Source of the DNA: an uncultured Pelagibacteraceae bacterium
GTDB lineage: Bacteria > Pseudomonadota > Alphaproteobacteria > Pelagibacterales > Pelagibacteraceae
Assembly: GCA_902567785.1 (NCBI GenBank)
Contig: CACFOR010000003.1
Span: forward strand, 109,504-173,503
Direction: 5' to 3'
DNA: 64,000 nt
The translations under genes were made by a program, and so were the position numbers. The notes beneath the pieces were generated by a model, which was given only the letters and a program-made list of their open reading frames with translations, was not told the DNA's origin and did not search any database. Below, piece by piece: positions 24,956-36,967 of the stretch; within the stretch, counting starts at the first letter, position 1, and every line of letters starts with the position of its first letter.

Positions 24956-26059
24956 ATGGCAAATGGAAATGATTTTAAAGGTGAAAGCCCGTGGGGATCT
25001 CCTCCAAGAGGAGAGGGGAAAAATGGTTCTGGAAGAGGTGGACAGAGACCTCCCAATATCGATGAGCTTATAGAAAAAATCCAAAAATTAATTAATAATT
25101 TTATCCCTGGCGGTAAGTCTGGCGGAAGTAGACCAATTATTTTTGGACTTATTTTATTGATTGCAGTTTGGGCTTTTAGTGGTTTATATAGAGTCTTGCC
25201 TGATGAACAAGGTGTTGTTTTAAGATTTGGAAAATTTGTTTCAACAACTCAGCCAGGCTTAAATTATCACATACCTTATCCAGTTGAAACAGTTCTTACT
25301 CCAAAAGTTACAAAAGTAAATAGAATTGATGTTGGCTTTAGAGCCGCAAGCGATTCTGGAAGAACATCAGGAGTTGGCGATGTCCCAGAAGAAAGTTTAA
25401 TGCTAACAGGGGATGAAAATATTGTTAACATTGATTTTTCAGTTTTTTGGGTAATTAAAGATGCAGGAAATTTTTTATTTAGAATTCAAAGCCCAGTAGA
25501 AACGGTCAAAGCAGCATCAGAAACTGCTATGAGGGAAGTGATTGCAAAAAGTCAACTTCAACCAATTTTAACAAAAGGAAGATCAACAATTGAAATTGAA
25601 GTTCAAGAAATTATTCAAAGTATTTTAGATGAATACGAATCAGGAATTCAAGTTACGCAAGTTCAAACACAAAAAGCAGATCCACCAGATCAAGTAATAG
25701 ATGCTTTTAGAGATGTTCAAGCGGCAAGAGCTGACATGGAACGTTCAAAAAATGAAGCAGAAGCATATGCTAATGATGTTATTCCAAGAGCACGTGGAGA
25801 TGCTGCAAAAATATTACAAGAAGCAGAAGCTTACAAAAAACAGGTTGTGGCTGCTGCAGAAGGTGAAGCGAGTAGATTTGTAGCTATTTATAATGAATAT
25901 GCAAAAGCAAAACAGGTAACCCAGGAAAGAATGTACCTTGAAACTATGGAAAAGGTTTTGGCTGATATTGATAAAGTTATTATTGATAGAAAAGCAGGCG
26001 GAGTAGTTCCGTATTTACCTTTACCAGAATTATCTAAGAAGAAAGGATCTAGCAATTAA
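24956..26059 (+). CDS. hflK: HflK, FtsH protease modulator
   Basis: The N-terminus is Gly/Pro/Arg-rich and cytosolic, followed by a single membrane helix near residues 60-80 and an SPFH/prohibitin domain starting with YRVLPDEQGVVLRFGKF. A coiled-coil Ala/Glu-rich region (residues about 255-320) completes the layout. Length is 367. HflK and HflC form a periplasm-facing ring that regulates FtsH. Its stop overlaps the hflC start by one base (TAATG). Confidence 0.93.
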   Translation: MANGNDFKGESPWGSPPRGEGKNGSGRGGQRPPNIDELIEKIQKLINNFIPGGKSGGSRPIIFGLILLIAVWAFSGLYRVLPDEQGVVLRFGKFVSTTQPGLNYHIPYPVETVLTPKVTKVNRIDVGFRAASDSGRTSGVGDVPEESLMLTGDENIVNIDFSVFWVIKDAGNFLFRIQSPVETVKAASETAMREVIAKSQLQPILTKGRSTIEIEVQEIIQSILDEYESGIQVTQVQTQKADPPDQVIDAFRDVQAARADMERSKNEAEAYANDVIPRARGDAAKILQEAEAYKKQVVAAAEGEASRFVAIYNEYAKAKQVTQERMYLETMEKVLADIDKVIIDRKAGGVVPYLPLPELSKKKGSSN

Positions 26060-26931
26060 TGAAATTAAGTAAATTTTTACTCCCAGTTATAGCTGTAGCA
26101 GGATTTGCAATTTATTTGTCACTTTTTGTGGTTAAAGAAATTAACCAGGCCATAGTGCTTCAATTTGGTGATCCTAAAAAAGTAATAGTTAAACCAGGTT
26201 TGCAAGTCAAAATACCTTTTATACAAAATGTTGTATTTTTAGATCGTAGAATTTTAAACTTAGATGCTCCACCAGAAGAAGTTATTGCATCTGATCAAAA
26301 ACGATTAATCGTCGATGCCTACGCTAGATTTAAAATTGTTGATCCTCTAAAATTTTATATATCTGTTGGTGACGAGAGAGTTGCTAGATCCAGATTGTCT
26401 ACAATTATAAATTCAAGAATAAGAAGTGTATTAGGTAAACAAAGTCTAGCTACTTTATTATCAGAAGATAGAACAAAACAAATGGCTATTATTCAGGAGG
26501 GAGTAAACACCGAAGCCCAGAATTTTGGAATACAAATTATTGATGTAAGAATTAAAAGAGCCGATCTTCCTCAAGCAAACAGTGAAGCTATATATAAAAG
26601 AATGCAAACAGAAAGAGAAAGAGAAGCCAAAGAATTTAGAGCTAAAGGAGCAGAGATGGCAGTAACTATTACTTCTACGGCTGATAAAGAGGTTACCGTA
26701 CTTCTTGCGAATGCAAAAAAACAGTCGGAAATTATGAAAGGTGAAGGAGATGGACAAAGAAATAAAATATTTGCCAATGCCTTTGGTAAAGATCCAGAAT
26801 TTTTTGCTTTCTACAGAGCTATGCAAGCTTATGAAAAAGCTCTAATAGGAGGAGATACTTCTTTAATTCTTTCACCCGATAGTGATTTCTTTAAGTTTTT
26901 TGGCGATACCGGAGTTATAAAGAAACAATAA
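26059..26931 (+). CDS. hflC: HflC, FtsH protease modulator
   Basis: One N-terminal membrane anchor is followed by an SPFH domain (VVKEINQAIVLQFGDPKKV near residue 25) and the RADLPQANSEAIYKRMQTER segment typical of HflC, then an alanine-rich coiled coil. Length 290 is normal. It pairs with HflK from the gene overlapping upstream. The order hflK-hflC-DUF2065-Do protease is common in alphaproteobacteria. Confidence 0.94.
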   Translation: MKLSKFLLPVIAVAGFAIYLSLFVVKEINQAIVLQFGDPKKVIVKPGLQVKIPFIQNVVFLDRRILNLDAPPEEVIASDQKRLIVDAYARFKIVDPLKFYISVGDERVARSRLSTIINSRIRSVLGKQSLATLLSEDRTKQMAIIQEGVNTEAQNFGIQIIDVRIKRADLPQANSEAIYKRMQTEREREAKEFRAKGAEMAVTITSTADKEVTVLLANAKKQSEIMKGEGDGQRNKIFANAFGKDPEFFAFYRAMQAYEKALIGGDTSLILSPDSDFFKFFGDTGVIKKQ

Positions 26932-26939
26932 TTAATTTC

Positions 26940-27131
26940 ATGAAAGAGCTCATCATAGCGATAGGCCTCATGTTGTTTATTGAGGGCAGCATATATGCCT
27001 TATTTCCATCAAAAATGAAAAATATGCTTAAATCCATTGAAAAAATGCAAATTAGTCAACTAAGAGTGGGAGGATTATTATTTGCTTTCATTGGTTTTAT
27101 AATAGTTTGGTATTTTATACGGGCGGATTAA
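26940..27131 (+). CDS. DUF2065 (YjeT-like) small membrane protein
   Basis: The 63-residue protein has two hydrophobic helices around a short polar loop, with IEGSIYALFPSKMKNML and RVGGLLFAFIGFIIVWYF matching the DUF2065 pattern. It lies between hflC and the Do-type protease, its usual place. Its TAA overlaps the ATG of the protease gene. Function of the family is not established. Confidence 0.85.
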   Translation: MKELIIAIGLMLFIEGSIYALFPSKMKNMLKSIEKMQISQLRVGGLLFAFIGFIIVWYFIRAD

Positions 27132-28561
27132 TGAAAATTTATAAAAATATTATTAATTTTAGTTTAGTATTAATTTTTCTAGTTTTTCCAATATCACTTT
27201 CTCATAGCAAAAGTACACCAAATTCTTTTGCGGATTTAGCAGAAAGGCTTATGCCGTCCGTTGTAAATATATCTACCACCCAAATAATCAAAACAACTAC
27301 CAACCCTTTTCCTTTTCAATTTCCTCCTGGGTCACCATTTGAAGATATGCTTAAGGAATTTAATAAACCAACCGAGAGAAAAGCGACAGCTCTTGGATCA
27401 GGGTTTATTATAGATAAAAAAGGAATAGTGGTTACAAATTATCATGTTATTCAAGGAGCCGAAGATATCATTGTAAGTGTTAATGGTACTCAAGAATATA
27501 AAGCGAAAGTTATTGGCAAAGATCCATATATGGATTTAGCTGTTTTGCAAATAGAATCATCTGAACGAAAATTTCTACCAATTGTTTTTGGAAATTCAGA
27601 TAAAGCTCGAGTAGGCGATTGGGTAATAGCAATAGGTAACCCTTATGGTTTTGGAGGTACGGTTACATCAGGAATAATTTCAGCAAGAAACAGAGATGTT
27701 GGTATAACTCGATATGATGATTTTATTCAAACAGACGCTTCCATAAATGTAGGAAATTCTGGTGGGCCTCTTTTTGATTTATCGGGAAAGGTTATCGGAA
27801 TTAATACTGCAATTATCGCACCTGGTTCATCCGGATCTGTAGGAATAGGTTTTGCAATTCCATCAAACCCAGCAGCAAAAGTAATTAATCAGCTTATTAA
27901 ATATGGTGAGACTAAAAGAGGTTGGTTGGGGGTAAGAATACAAGAAGTCACAAAAGAGATTGCCGAGGTAGAGAAATTAGAGAGAGTCGAGGGAGCTTTA
28001 GTTGCTAGTGTTTCAGAAAAAAGTCCAGCAGAAAAAGCTGGAATAAAAGCTGGTGATATTATTTTAGAATTTGATGGTAAAAAAGTTATTACCATGCGAG
28101 CACTACCAAAATTAGTTGCTCAGTCAGAAGTTGGCAAAAGAGTTCTTGTTAAAATTTGGAGAAATAAAAAACTAATTTCGAAGAAAGTTTTATTAGGAAG
28201 ATTAGAGTCTTCTGATCAATTTAAAGCTGAGGTGGAAGTAAAAAAAGAAAACACTGACAAACAAGTTAAGATAGAAGATTTGAATATTTTAGTAAGAGAT
28301 TTAAATAAAAATGACATTGCTAACCGCGACTTGCCAAAAAATACAACAGGAGTTGTTGTAACAGATATCCTTCAAGGAAGTCCTTTAATGTTTATTTCGC
28401 AAAATGATATTATAGTTGAATTACAAAAGAAAAAAATTACAAGTTCAAATCAATTTTCAAATTTAGTTAAGGATATTGTTAATAAAGGATCAAAAACTTT
28501 ATATTTAGCAATTTATGACTCAACTAATCAAAGATCTTATATAACCATAAAATTAAAATAG
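27131..28561 (+). CDS. Periplasmic serine protease, DegP/DegQ (Do) family
   Basis: The start at 27131 is preferred to an upstream GTG because it overlaps the previous stop and gives a clean signal peptide (basic MKIYKN, hydrophobic stretch, cleavage near SHS). The trypsin-like triad is visible in TNYHVIQ (His), YMDLAVLQ (Asp) and GNSGGPLF (Ser). Two PDZ domains follow; the first includes GAGIKAGDIILEF-like spacing and the second is divergent. Length is 476. It degrades or refolds misfolded envelope proteins. It completes the hfl operon. Confidence 0.92.
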   Translation: MKIYKNIINFSLVLIFLVFPISLSHSKSTPNSFADLAERLMPSVVNISTTQIIKTTTNPFPFQFPPGSPFEDMLKEFNKPTERKATALGSGFIIDKKGIVVTNYHVIQGAEDIIVSVNGTQEYKAKVIGKDPYMDLAVLQIESSERKFLPIVFGNSDKARVGDWVIAIGNPYGFGGTVTSGIISARNRDVGITRYDDFIQTDASINVGNSGGPLFDLSGKVIGINTAIIAPGSSGSVGIGFAIPSNPAAKVINQLIKYGETKRGWLGVRIQEVTKEIAEVEKLERVEGALVASVSEKSPAEKAGIKAGDIILEFDGKKVITMRALPKLVAQSEVGKRVLVKIWRNKKLISKKVLLGRLESSDQFKAEVEVKKENTDKQVKIEDLNILVRDLNKNDIANRDLPKNTTGVVVTDILQGSPLMFISQNDIIVELQKKKITSSNQFSNLVKDIVNKGSKTLYLAIYDSTNQRSYITIKLK

Positions 28562-28582
28562 ATTTAATCAATTGAGATTCGA

Positions 28583-29497
28583 ATGAAAGGTAAAAAAGCA
28601 ATTCTTTTATTTGGTCCAACTACATCTGGAAAATCAAAATTAGCAATAGATATAGGTAAAAAATATAAAGGTGAAATTATCAACGCAGATAGCATGCAGG
28701 TCTATAAAGAAATTAAAATTTTGTCTGCAAGACCAAATGATAAAAGTATAAAACATCATTTATACGGATTTGTTTCAGCAAAAAAAAATTTTTCAGTTGG
28801 GTCTTGGTACAAATTAGCCGCTACAAAAATTAAGGAAATTAATAAAAGAGGCAAAGTCGCTATCGTTGCAGGTGGAACAGGTTTATATTTTAAAGCTTTA
28901 GTTGACGGATTAGCAGAAATACCCGAAGTTCCAAAAATAAATTATAGTCACCTTAATCTTACAGATAGAAGGAAATTACAAAGCTCTTATAGAAAAAGGA
29001 ATCCAAAAATTTTTGAGGGAATAAATACAAATGATATACAAAGAATTTCTAGAGCAATTTCCGTTTACAATGCTACTGGAATAACTTTGAATGATTGGAA
29101 AAAAAAGAAAAATAAGAAACATTTTAATTCAAAGAAATTTATAAAAATTTGTCTCATTCCACCCAAACCAGAATTAGAATTGAGGATCAAAAAAAGATTT
29201 TTGAATATGTTAAAAAAAGGAGCGGTAGGTGAAGTTAAAAAATACAGAAAATTAAATTTATCATTTGACTCATTGCATACATCAAATTCAATAATAGGAC
29301 TTAGAGAAATTGAATCATTTTTAGCTAAAAAAATTTCAATGAATGAGTTAAAAGAGCAAGTTCTTATAAAAACAAGGCAATACGCCAAAAGACAATATAC
29401 TTGGCAAAGAGGTCAGATGAAGAATTGGAAAGCTTTTGAAGATACAAATTATCTTAATTTACGAAAAAAAGTTCTAAGTTATTTATCTAAAACTTGA
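28583..29497 (+). CDS. miaA: tRNA dimethylallyltransferase
   Basis: The P-loop GPTTSGKSKLA at residues 11-21 and INADSMQVYKEI are the MiaA hallmarks. KTRQYAKRQYTWQRGQ near the C-terminus is the conserved tRNA-binding block. Length is 304. The enzyme adds dimethylallyl to A37 of tRNAs reading UNN codons, which improves reading frame maintenance. It lies 21 bases after the protease and just upstream of ilvB. Confidence 0.95.
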   Translation: MKGKKAILLFGPTTSGKSKLAIDIGKKYKGEIINADSMQVYKEIKILSARPNDKSIKHHLYGFVSAKKNFSVGSWYKLAATKIKEINKRGKVAIVAGGTGLYFKALVDGLAEIPEVPKINYSHLNLTDRRKLQSSYRKRNPKIFEGINTNDIQRISRAISVYNATGITLNDWKKKKNKKHFNSKKFIKICLIPPKPELELRIKKRFLNMLKKGAVGEVKKYRKLNLSFDSLHTSNSIIGLREIESFLAKKISMNELKEQVLIKTRQYAKRQYTWQRGQMKNWKAFEDTNYLNLRKKVLSYLSKT

Positions 29498-29528
29498 CCA
29501 TCATCAAAACTCGGTTAGATTATCATTA

Positions 29529-31289
29529 ATGGCAAAATTAATGACAGGTGCAGAAATAGTTTTTCAAGTCTTGGAAGACAATGATGTAAAACATATATTT
29601 GGTTACCCGGGAGGTGCCGTTTTACCAATATATGATGAATTAAAAAATCATAAAAAAATAAAACATATTTTGGTTCGACACGAACAAGGAGCTGGTCACG
29701 CAGCTGAAGGATACGCAAGATCATCTGGAAAACCAGGTGTGCTATTAGTTACATCAGGTCCAGGAGCAACAAATGCTGTTACAGCTTTAACAGACGCTTA
29801 CATGGATTCTGTTCCGTTGGTTTGTATTACAGGACAAGTGCCTACACATCTCATAGGCACTGATGCTTTTCAAGAATGTGACACAACTGGAATTACAAGA
29901 CCTTGTACAAAACATAATTGGTTAGTTAAAGATGTTAATAAATTGTCATCCATAATGTACAAAGCATTCGAAGTCGCTACTTCTGGAAGACCAGGACCTG
30001 TTTTAGTTGATATACCAAAGGATATTCAGTTTGCAAAAGGAAAATATATTAAACCTAAAAAAATAAATAATGGCACGACAAAAGTCGAGTTCAACGGAAA
30101 AGATAATGATATCCAAGCTGCGCTTGAATTAATTAAAAAATCTTCAAAACCAATTTTTTATACAGGCGGAGGCGTGATTAATTCAGGACCAAAAGCAACC
30201 GAACTACTTCGTGAATTGGTTTCTCTCACTGGATTTCCGATTACATCTACGCTTCAAGGATTAGGAGCTTACCCAGGAAATGATCCGCAATTTTTAGGCA
30301 TGCTTGGAATGCATGGAACTTACGAAGCAAATAATGCAATGCATGATTGCGATTTAATGATAAATGTTGGTGCGAGATTCGATGACAGGATAACAGGAAA
30401 GATTGATGAGTTTTCTCCAAAATCAAAAAAAATACATATAGATATTGATCCTTCTTCAATAAATAAAAATGTTAAAGTTGATCTAGCTATAGTGGGAGAT
30501 GTTAAACTTGTTCTTGAAAAAGTGGTCTCTGTTTTTAAACAGAAAAATCCTGACTTTGCTAACTCTAATAAACACAATATATCAGCATGGTGGACTCAAA
30601 TTGAAAATTGGAGAAAGAAAAATTCTCTTGGTTTTAAAAATAGTAAAGAGGTGATCAAACCACAATATGCTGTGCAAAGACTTTACGAATTAACAAAGGC
30701 ACAAGATGCTTTTATAACAACTGAAGTTGGCCAACATCAAATGTGGGCAGCTCAACATTATAAATTTACAAAGCCTAATCGTTGGATGACTTCAGGAGGT
30801 CTTGGCACAATGGGTTATGGTTTACCGGCCGCTATCGGGGTGCAAGTCGCTAATCCTGATAAATTGGTTATAGATATTGCTGGGGAAGCTTCTGTTTTAA
30901 TGACAATGCAAGAAATGTCAACCGCAGCTCAGTACAATCTTCCAATAAAAATATTTATTTTAAATAATCAGTGGATGGGGATGGTTAGGCAATGGCAGGA
31001 ATTATTACACGAAAAAAATTATTCTGAAAGTTATACTGCAGCTCTACCAGATTTTGTAAAATTAGCAGAAGCCTATGGCTGCGTCGGAATTCGAGCAGAA
31101 AAACCAGAAGAATTAGATTCAAAAATTGATGAGATGCTTTCCGTAAATAAACCAGTTATTTTTGATTGTATGGTTGATAAAGTTGAAAATTGCTATCCAA
31201 TGATACCTTCGGGAAAACCACATAATCAAATGTTATTAGGCTCCGAAGAAGAGGAAGAAATTTCTGATGAAGGAAAGGTGTTAGTTTAA
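29529..31289 (+). CDS. ilvB: Acetolactate synthase, large catalytic subunit
   Basis: The ThDP-dependent enzyme shows FGYPGGAVLPIYDEL, the RHEQGAGHAAEGYARSSG segment with the catalytic Glu, and IMINV-type FAD-binding region, with the C-terminal NNQWMGMVRQWQELLH block. Length is 586. It condenses pyruvate to acetolactate, first step of valine and leucine synthesis. The metal motif reads GEAS (Glu453) rather than GDGS; the remaining Asn-Asn motif is intact. The regulatory subunit gene follows two bases later, so the pair forms one complex. Confidence 0.96.
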   Translation: MAKLMTGAEIVFQVLEDNDVKHIFGYPGGAVLPIYDELKNHKKIKHILVRHEQGAGHAAEGYARSSGKPGVLLVTSGPGATNAVTALTDAYMDSVPLVCITGQVPTHLIGTDAFQECDTTGITRPCTKHNWLVKDVNKLSSIMYKAFEVATSGRPGPVLVDIPKDIQFAKGKYIKPKKINNGTTKVEFNGKDNDIQAALELIKKSSKPIFYTGGGVINSGPKATELLRELVSLTGFPITSTLQGLGAYPGNDPQFLGMLGMHGTYEANNAMHDCDLMINVGARFDDRITGKIDEFSPKSKKIHIDIDPSSINKNVKVDLAIVGDVKLVLEKVVSVFKQKNPDFANSNKHNISAWWTQIENWRKKNSLGFKNSKEVIKPQYAVQRLYELTKAQDAFITTEVGQHQMWAAQHYKFTKPNRWMTSGGLGTMGYGLPAAIGVQVANPDKLVIDIAGEASVLMTMQEMSTAAQYNLPIKIFILNNQWMGMVRQWQELLHEKNYSESYTAALPDFVKLAEAYGCVGIRAEKPEELDSKIDEMLSVNKPVIFDCMVDKVENCYPMIPSGKPHNQMLLGSEEEEEISDEGKVLV

Positions 31290-31291
31290 TT

Positions 31292-32871
<1,580 letters not shown>

Positions 32872-32975
32872 CACCTCTAGTTAATTTTTTTTTGTTTTTA
32901 ATCAAAAATCTTTTGCATAAAGTGCCCATAGGTTGTAGATTGTATGTCAATGAAATATCTTAATTACGAGGGTTA

Positions 32976-34562
32976 ATGTCTAAAGATAAAAATAGAGTTT
33001 ATATATTTGATACAACCATGCGCGATGGTGAGCAGTCACCCGGCGCATCAATGAGTTTGGAAGAAAAAATTCAAATTTCTCGAGTTTTTGATGAGTTGGG
33101 AGTTGATATTATTGAAGCTGGGTTTCCAATAGCTTCACCAGGAGATTTTGAGGCAGTAACTGAAGTTAGCAAAGTTCTTAAAAAATCAATTCCTTGTGGA
33201 TTATCTAGACATACAAAAAAAGATATTGATGCTTGTTATGAAGCTTTAAAATCTGCAAAAAGATTTAGAATCCATACTTTTATTTCAACAAGCCCTCTTC
33301 ACATGAAGCACAAGTTAAATAAATCTCCAGAAGAAGTTGTGGAGTCAATAAAAGAGCATGTCACATATGCAAGAAAATTTACCGATGATGTCGAGTGGTC
33401 TTGTGAAGATGGAACAAGAACTGATATAGATTTTATGTGTAAGACCGTAGAACTTGCAATTAAATGTGGTGCAAAAACTATTAATATACCTGATACTGTT
33501 GGGTATTCAGTTCCATCAGAATTTAAAAAAATAATTGAAACGCTCATTAATAAAGTGCCAAATATAGATAAAGCAATTTTATCTACACATTGTCATAATG
33601 ATTTAGGTCTAGCTGTTGCAAATTCTTTAGCGGGAGTTTCGGCGGGAGCAAGACAAATTGAATGTACAATTAATGGGATAGGAGAAAGAGCTGGCAATGC
33701 TGCACTTGAAGAAATTGTAATGGCGATGAAAACTAGAAATGACCTCATGCCATTTAAAACAGGAATCAATACTAAATTGTTGAGCAAAGCATCAAAAGTT
33801 GTTTCAAATGCTACTGGCTTTCCCGTTCAATTTAATAAAGCAATTGTTGGAAAAAATGCTTTTGCACATGAATCAGGAATTCATCAAGATGGAATGTTAA
33901 AAAACAGAAATACCTATGAAATTATGACACCGGAGAGTGTTGGTGTTAAACAAACTTCCTTGGTAATGGGAAAACATTCAGGAAGACATGCATTTAAAGA
34001 TAAATTAACGGCACTAGGTTACAAGGATATTACCGACGATGTAATTCAAACAGCTTTTGGAAAATTTAAAATTTTAGCAGATAAGAAAAAGCATGTTTAT
34101 GATGAAGATATTTCAGCTCTAGTTGATGACAGTTTAATAAAAGAAGATAACGTTATTATATTAAAATCTCTGAAAGTATTTGCTGGAACTGGGGAACCTC
34201 AGAGAGCTGATATGACGCTAGAAGTTTATGGAGATATTAAAAAAGCATCAGAAACTGGAGACGGACCAGTAGATGCAATTTTTAAATGCATAAAAAAGTT
34301 ATACCCTCATGAAGTAAAACTCCAACTATATCAAGTTCATGCAGTAACCGAAGGAACAGATGCACAAGCCACTGTAAGTGTAAGAATTGAAGAAGATGGA
34401 AAAACAACCGTTGGTCAGGCTGCAGACACAGACACTTTAGTTGCATCAGCAAATGCATATTTAAATGCGTTAAATAAAATGATAATTAAAAGAAAAAAAA
34501 CTGCTCCAGAGGAATATCGGAGCAAGAAAGAATTTAAACAAAACAAAATGAAAGGAATATAA
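32976..34562 (+). CDS. leuA: 2-isopropylmalate synthase
   Basis: The N-terminal TIM barrel opens with FDTTMRDGEQSPGASM, and HCHNDLGLAVANSLAG gives the metal-binding His pair. GKNAFAHESGIHQDGMLKN marks the linker region, and a C-terminal LeuA allosteric domain follows (residues about 390-510). Length is 528. It condenses acetyl-CoA with 2-ketoisovalerate, the branch point to leucine. It continues the ilvBHC series. The mreB start codon follows its stop with no gap. Confidence 0.95.
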   Translation: MSKDKNRVYIFDTTMRDGEQSPGASMSLEEKIQISRVFDELGVDIIEAGFPIASPGDFEAVTEVSKVLKKSIPCGLSRHTKKDIDACYEALKSAKRFRIHTFISTSPLHMKHKLNKSPEEVVESIKEHVTYARKFTDDVEWSCEDGTRTDIDFMCKTVELAIKCGAKTINIPDTVGYSVPSEFKKIIETLINKVPNIDKAILSTHCHNDLGLAVANSLAGVSAGARQIECTINGIGERAGNAALEEIVMAMKTRNDLMPFKTGINTKLLSKASKVVSNATGFPVQFNKAIVGKNAFAHESGIHQDGMLKNRNTYEIMTPESVGVKQTSLVMGKHSGRHAFKDKLTALGYKDITDDVIQTAFGKFKILADKKKHVYDEDISALVDDSLIKEDNVIILKSLKVFAGTGEPQRADMTLEVYGDIKKASETGDGPVDAIFKCIKKLYPHEVKLQLYQVHAVTEGTDAQATVSVRIEEDGKTTVGQAADTDTLVASANAYLNALNKMIIKRKKTAPEEYRSKKEFKQNKMKGI

Positions 34563-35594
<1,032 letters not shown>

Positions 35595-35609
35595 TATAAG
35601 ATACGAAAT

Positions 35610-36464
35610 ATGGATACAAGTCGTGAGGATTTTGGAATAGCAATTCGATCTGCCTTTTTAAGAAAGGGGACGCAACAAAGATTTTCATTATTTGTATTAA
35701 TTGTTTTTTCAACTGTATTAATTTTTCTCGAAACAATAGAGCGTAAACCATTACAAGTTATAAGATCACTGCTCAAAGATGGAGTTTATAGAAGTGCAGT
35801 AGTTGCTACTTATCCATTAAAAATTTTTTCATCTACATATAATTTTTTTGAAGAACATATTACACTTTATAAAAACTACGATGAGCTGTTAAAGGAAAAT
35901 GAAGAATTAAAAAATGATATTTCTAAATCGGATTTTTTAGAATTAGAAAATTCTCAACTAAGAAAATTAATTGATGAGCAGACTGAATCTCAATCTAATT
36001 TATTAAGTGCAAGAGTTATGCTTGATAAACAAAGTCCTTATCTAAATTCATTTGTTATTAATATAGGAAGTAACAAAGGTATTAAAAATGGCATGGCAGT
36101 CTTAGATGGAGAAAGTTTTATAGGTAGAATAGTTGATGTTAATTATTTTTCGGCCAGAGTATTGTTAGTTACAGATTTAAATAGCAGGATACCCGTAATA
36201 ACAGAACCATCCGGTAGTCATGCAATATTGACGGGGCATGGTAAGAAAAAACCAACCTTAGAATATTTGCCTGAAAATCATAAAATTGAAGATGGTCACA
36301 AAATATATACATCAGGCAAGGAAGGAATTTTTTCACCAGGATTAATTATTGGAGAAGTAGAAACAAATGAAGAAGAAGAAACAGCAGAGGTTTTATTAAT
36401 TTCAGATCTTAATCAAATCACCTTTGTTAATGTAAATCTGGATAATGTATCTAAAAAGGAATAA
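35610..36464 (+). CDS. mreC: Rod-shape determining protein MreC
   Basis: A short cytosolic N-terminus, one membrane helix (residues about 30-48), then a coiled coil (about 85-130) and beta-rich periplasmic domains, seen as INIGSNKGIKNGMAVLDGE and LLVTDLNSRIPVI. Length is 284. MreC links MreB to the periplasmic wall synthases. Position between mreB and mreD confirms the call. Confidence 0.93.
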   Translation: MDTSREDFGIAIRSAFLRKGTQQRFSLFVLIVFSTVLIFLETIERKPLQVIRSLLKDGVYRSAVVATYPLKIFSSTYNFFEEHITLYKNYDELLKENEELKNDISKSDFLELENSQLRKLIDEQTESQSNLLSARVMLDKQSPYLNSFVINIGSNKGIKNGMAVLDGESFIGRIVDVNYFSARVLLVTDLNSRIPVITEPSGSHAILTGHGKKKPTLEYLPENHKIEDGHKIYTSGKEGIFSPGLIIGEVETNEEEETAEVLLISDLNQITFVNVNLDNVSKKE

Positions 36465-36469
36465 ATAGC

Positions 36470-36961
36470 ATGGGTATTTCTTCAAAAAATTATTGGTTTA
36501 AATTTATTGATACACTACCTCTGATAATACTTTTCATAATTTCATTAAATGGAAGTTCTGTAATTAATATAAAATTTTTTTCTATCAATATTCATTATAT
36601 ACTTGTTTATTATTGGGTCTTAAGAAAACCAGAAATCCTGGGTTACGGAGTGATTTTTTTATCAGGTGTAATTAGCGATGTAGTATTGGGACTTCCATTT
36701 GGTATAAGTTCATTATCATTATTATTTGTTGCTGGAGTTGCTGCTTATGTGAGAGTGGTAACAGTAAGAATTACACTAATAAATGACTGGATAAGCTTCA
36801 TTCCAGCATTGTTATTTGCAAATTTTGTTTATTTCACATCGTTATACTTTTCTAACTATGTTGTTGACTATCTTTATTTATTAAAAAATTCTATTTTTAC
36901 ATTTATTTTTTACCCAGTCTTGTGGGCAATTTTTTCTCTAATCACAAGCTCAACGAAATGA
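36470..36961 (+). CDS. mreD: Rod-shape determining protein MreD
   Basis: The 163-residue, strongly hydrophobic protein has about five membrane helices and a central LSGVISDVVLGLPFGISSLS that fits the MreD family. Sequence conservation in this family is low, so synteny between mreC and the PBP2 gene carries much of the weight. It is part of the elongasome membrane complex. Confidence 0.88.
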   Translation: MGISSKNYWFKFIDTLPLIILFIISLNGSSVINIKFFSINIHYILVYYWVLRKPEILGYGVIFLSGVISDVVLGLPFGISSLSLLFVAGVAAYVRVVTVRITLINDWISFIPALLFANFVYFTSLYFSNYVVDYLYLLKNSIFTFIFYPVLWAIFSLITSSTK

Positions 36962-36967
36962 TAATTT

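Noticed and set aside
32872-32975. Leader or riboswitch before leuA
   Set aside because: The 104-base spacer shows no stable hairpin pair, no leader peptide rich in Leu codons and no riboswitch core that I can recognise.
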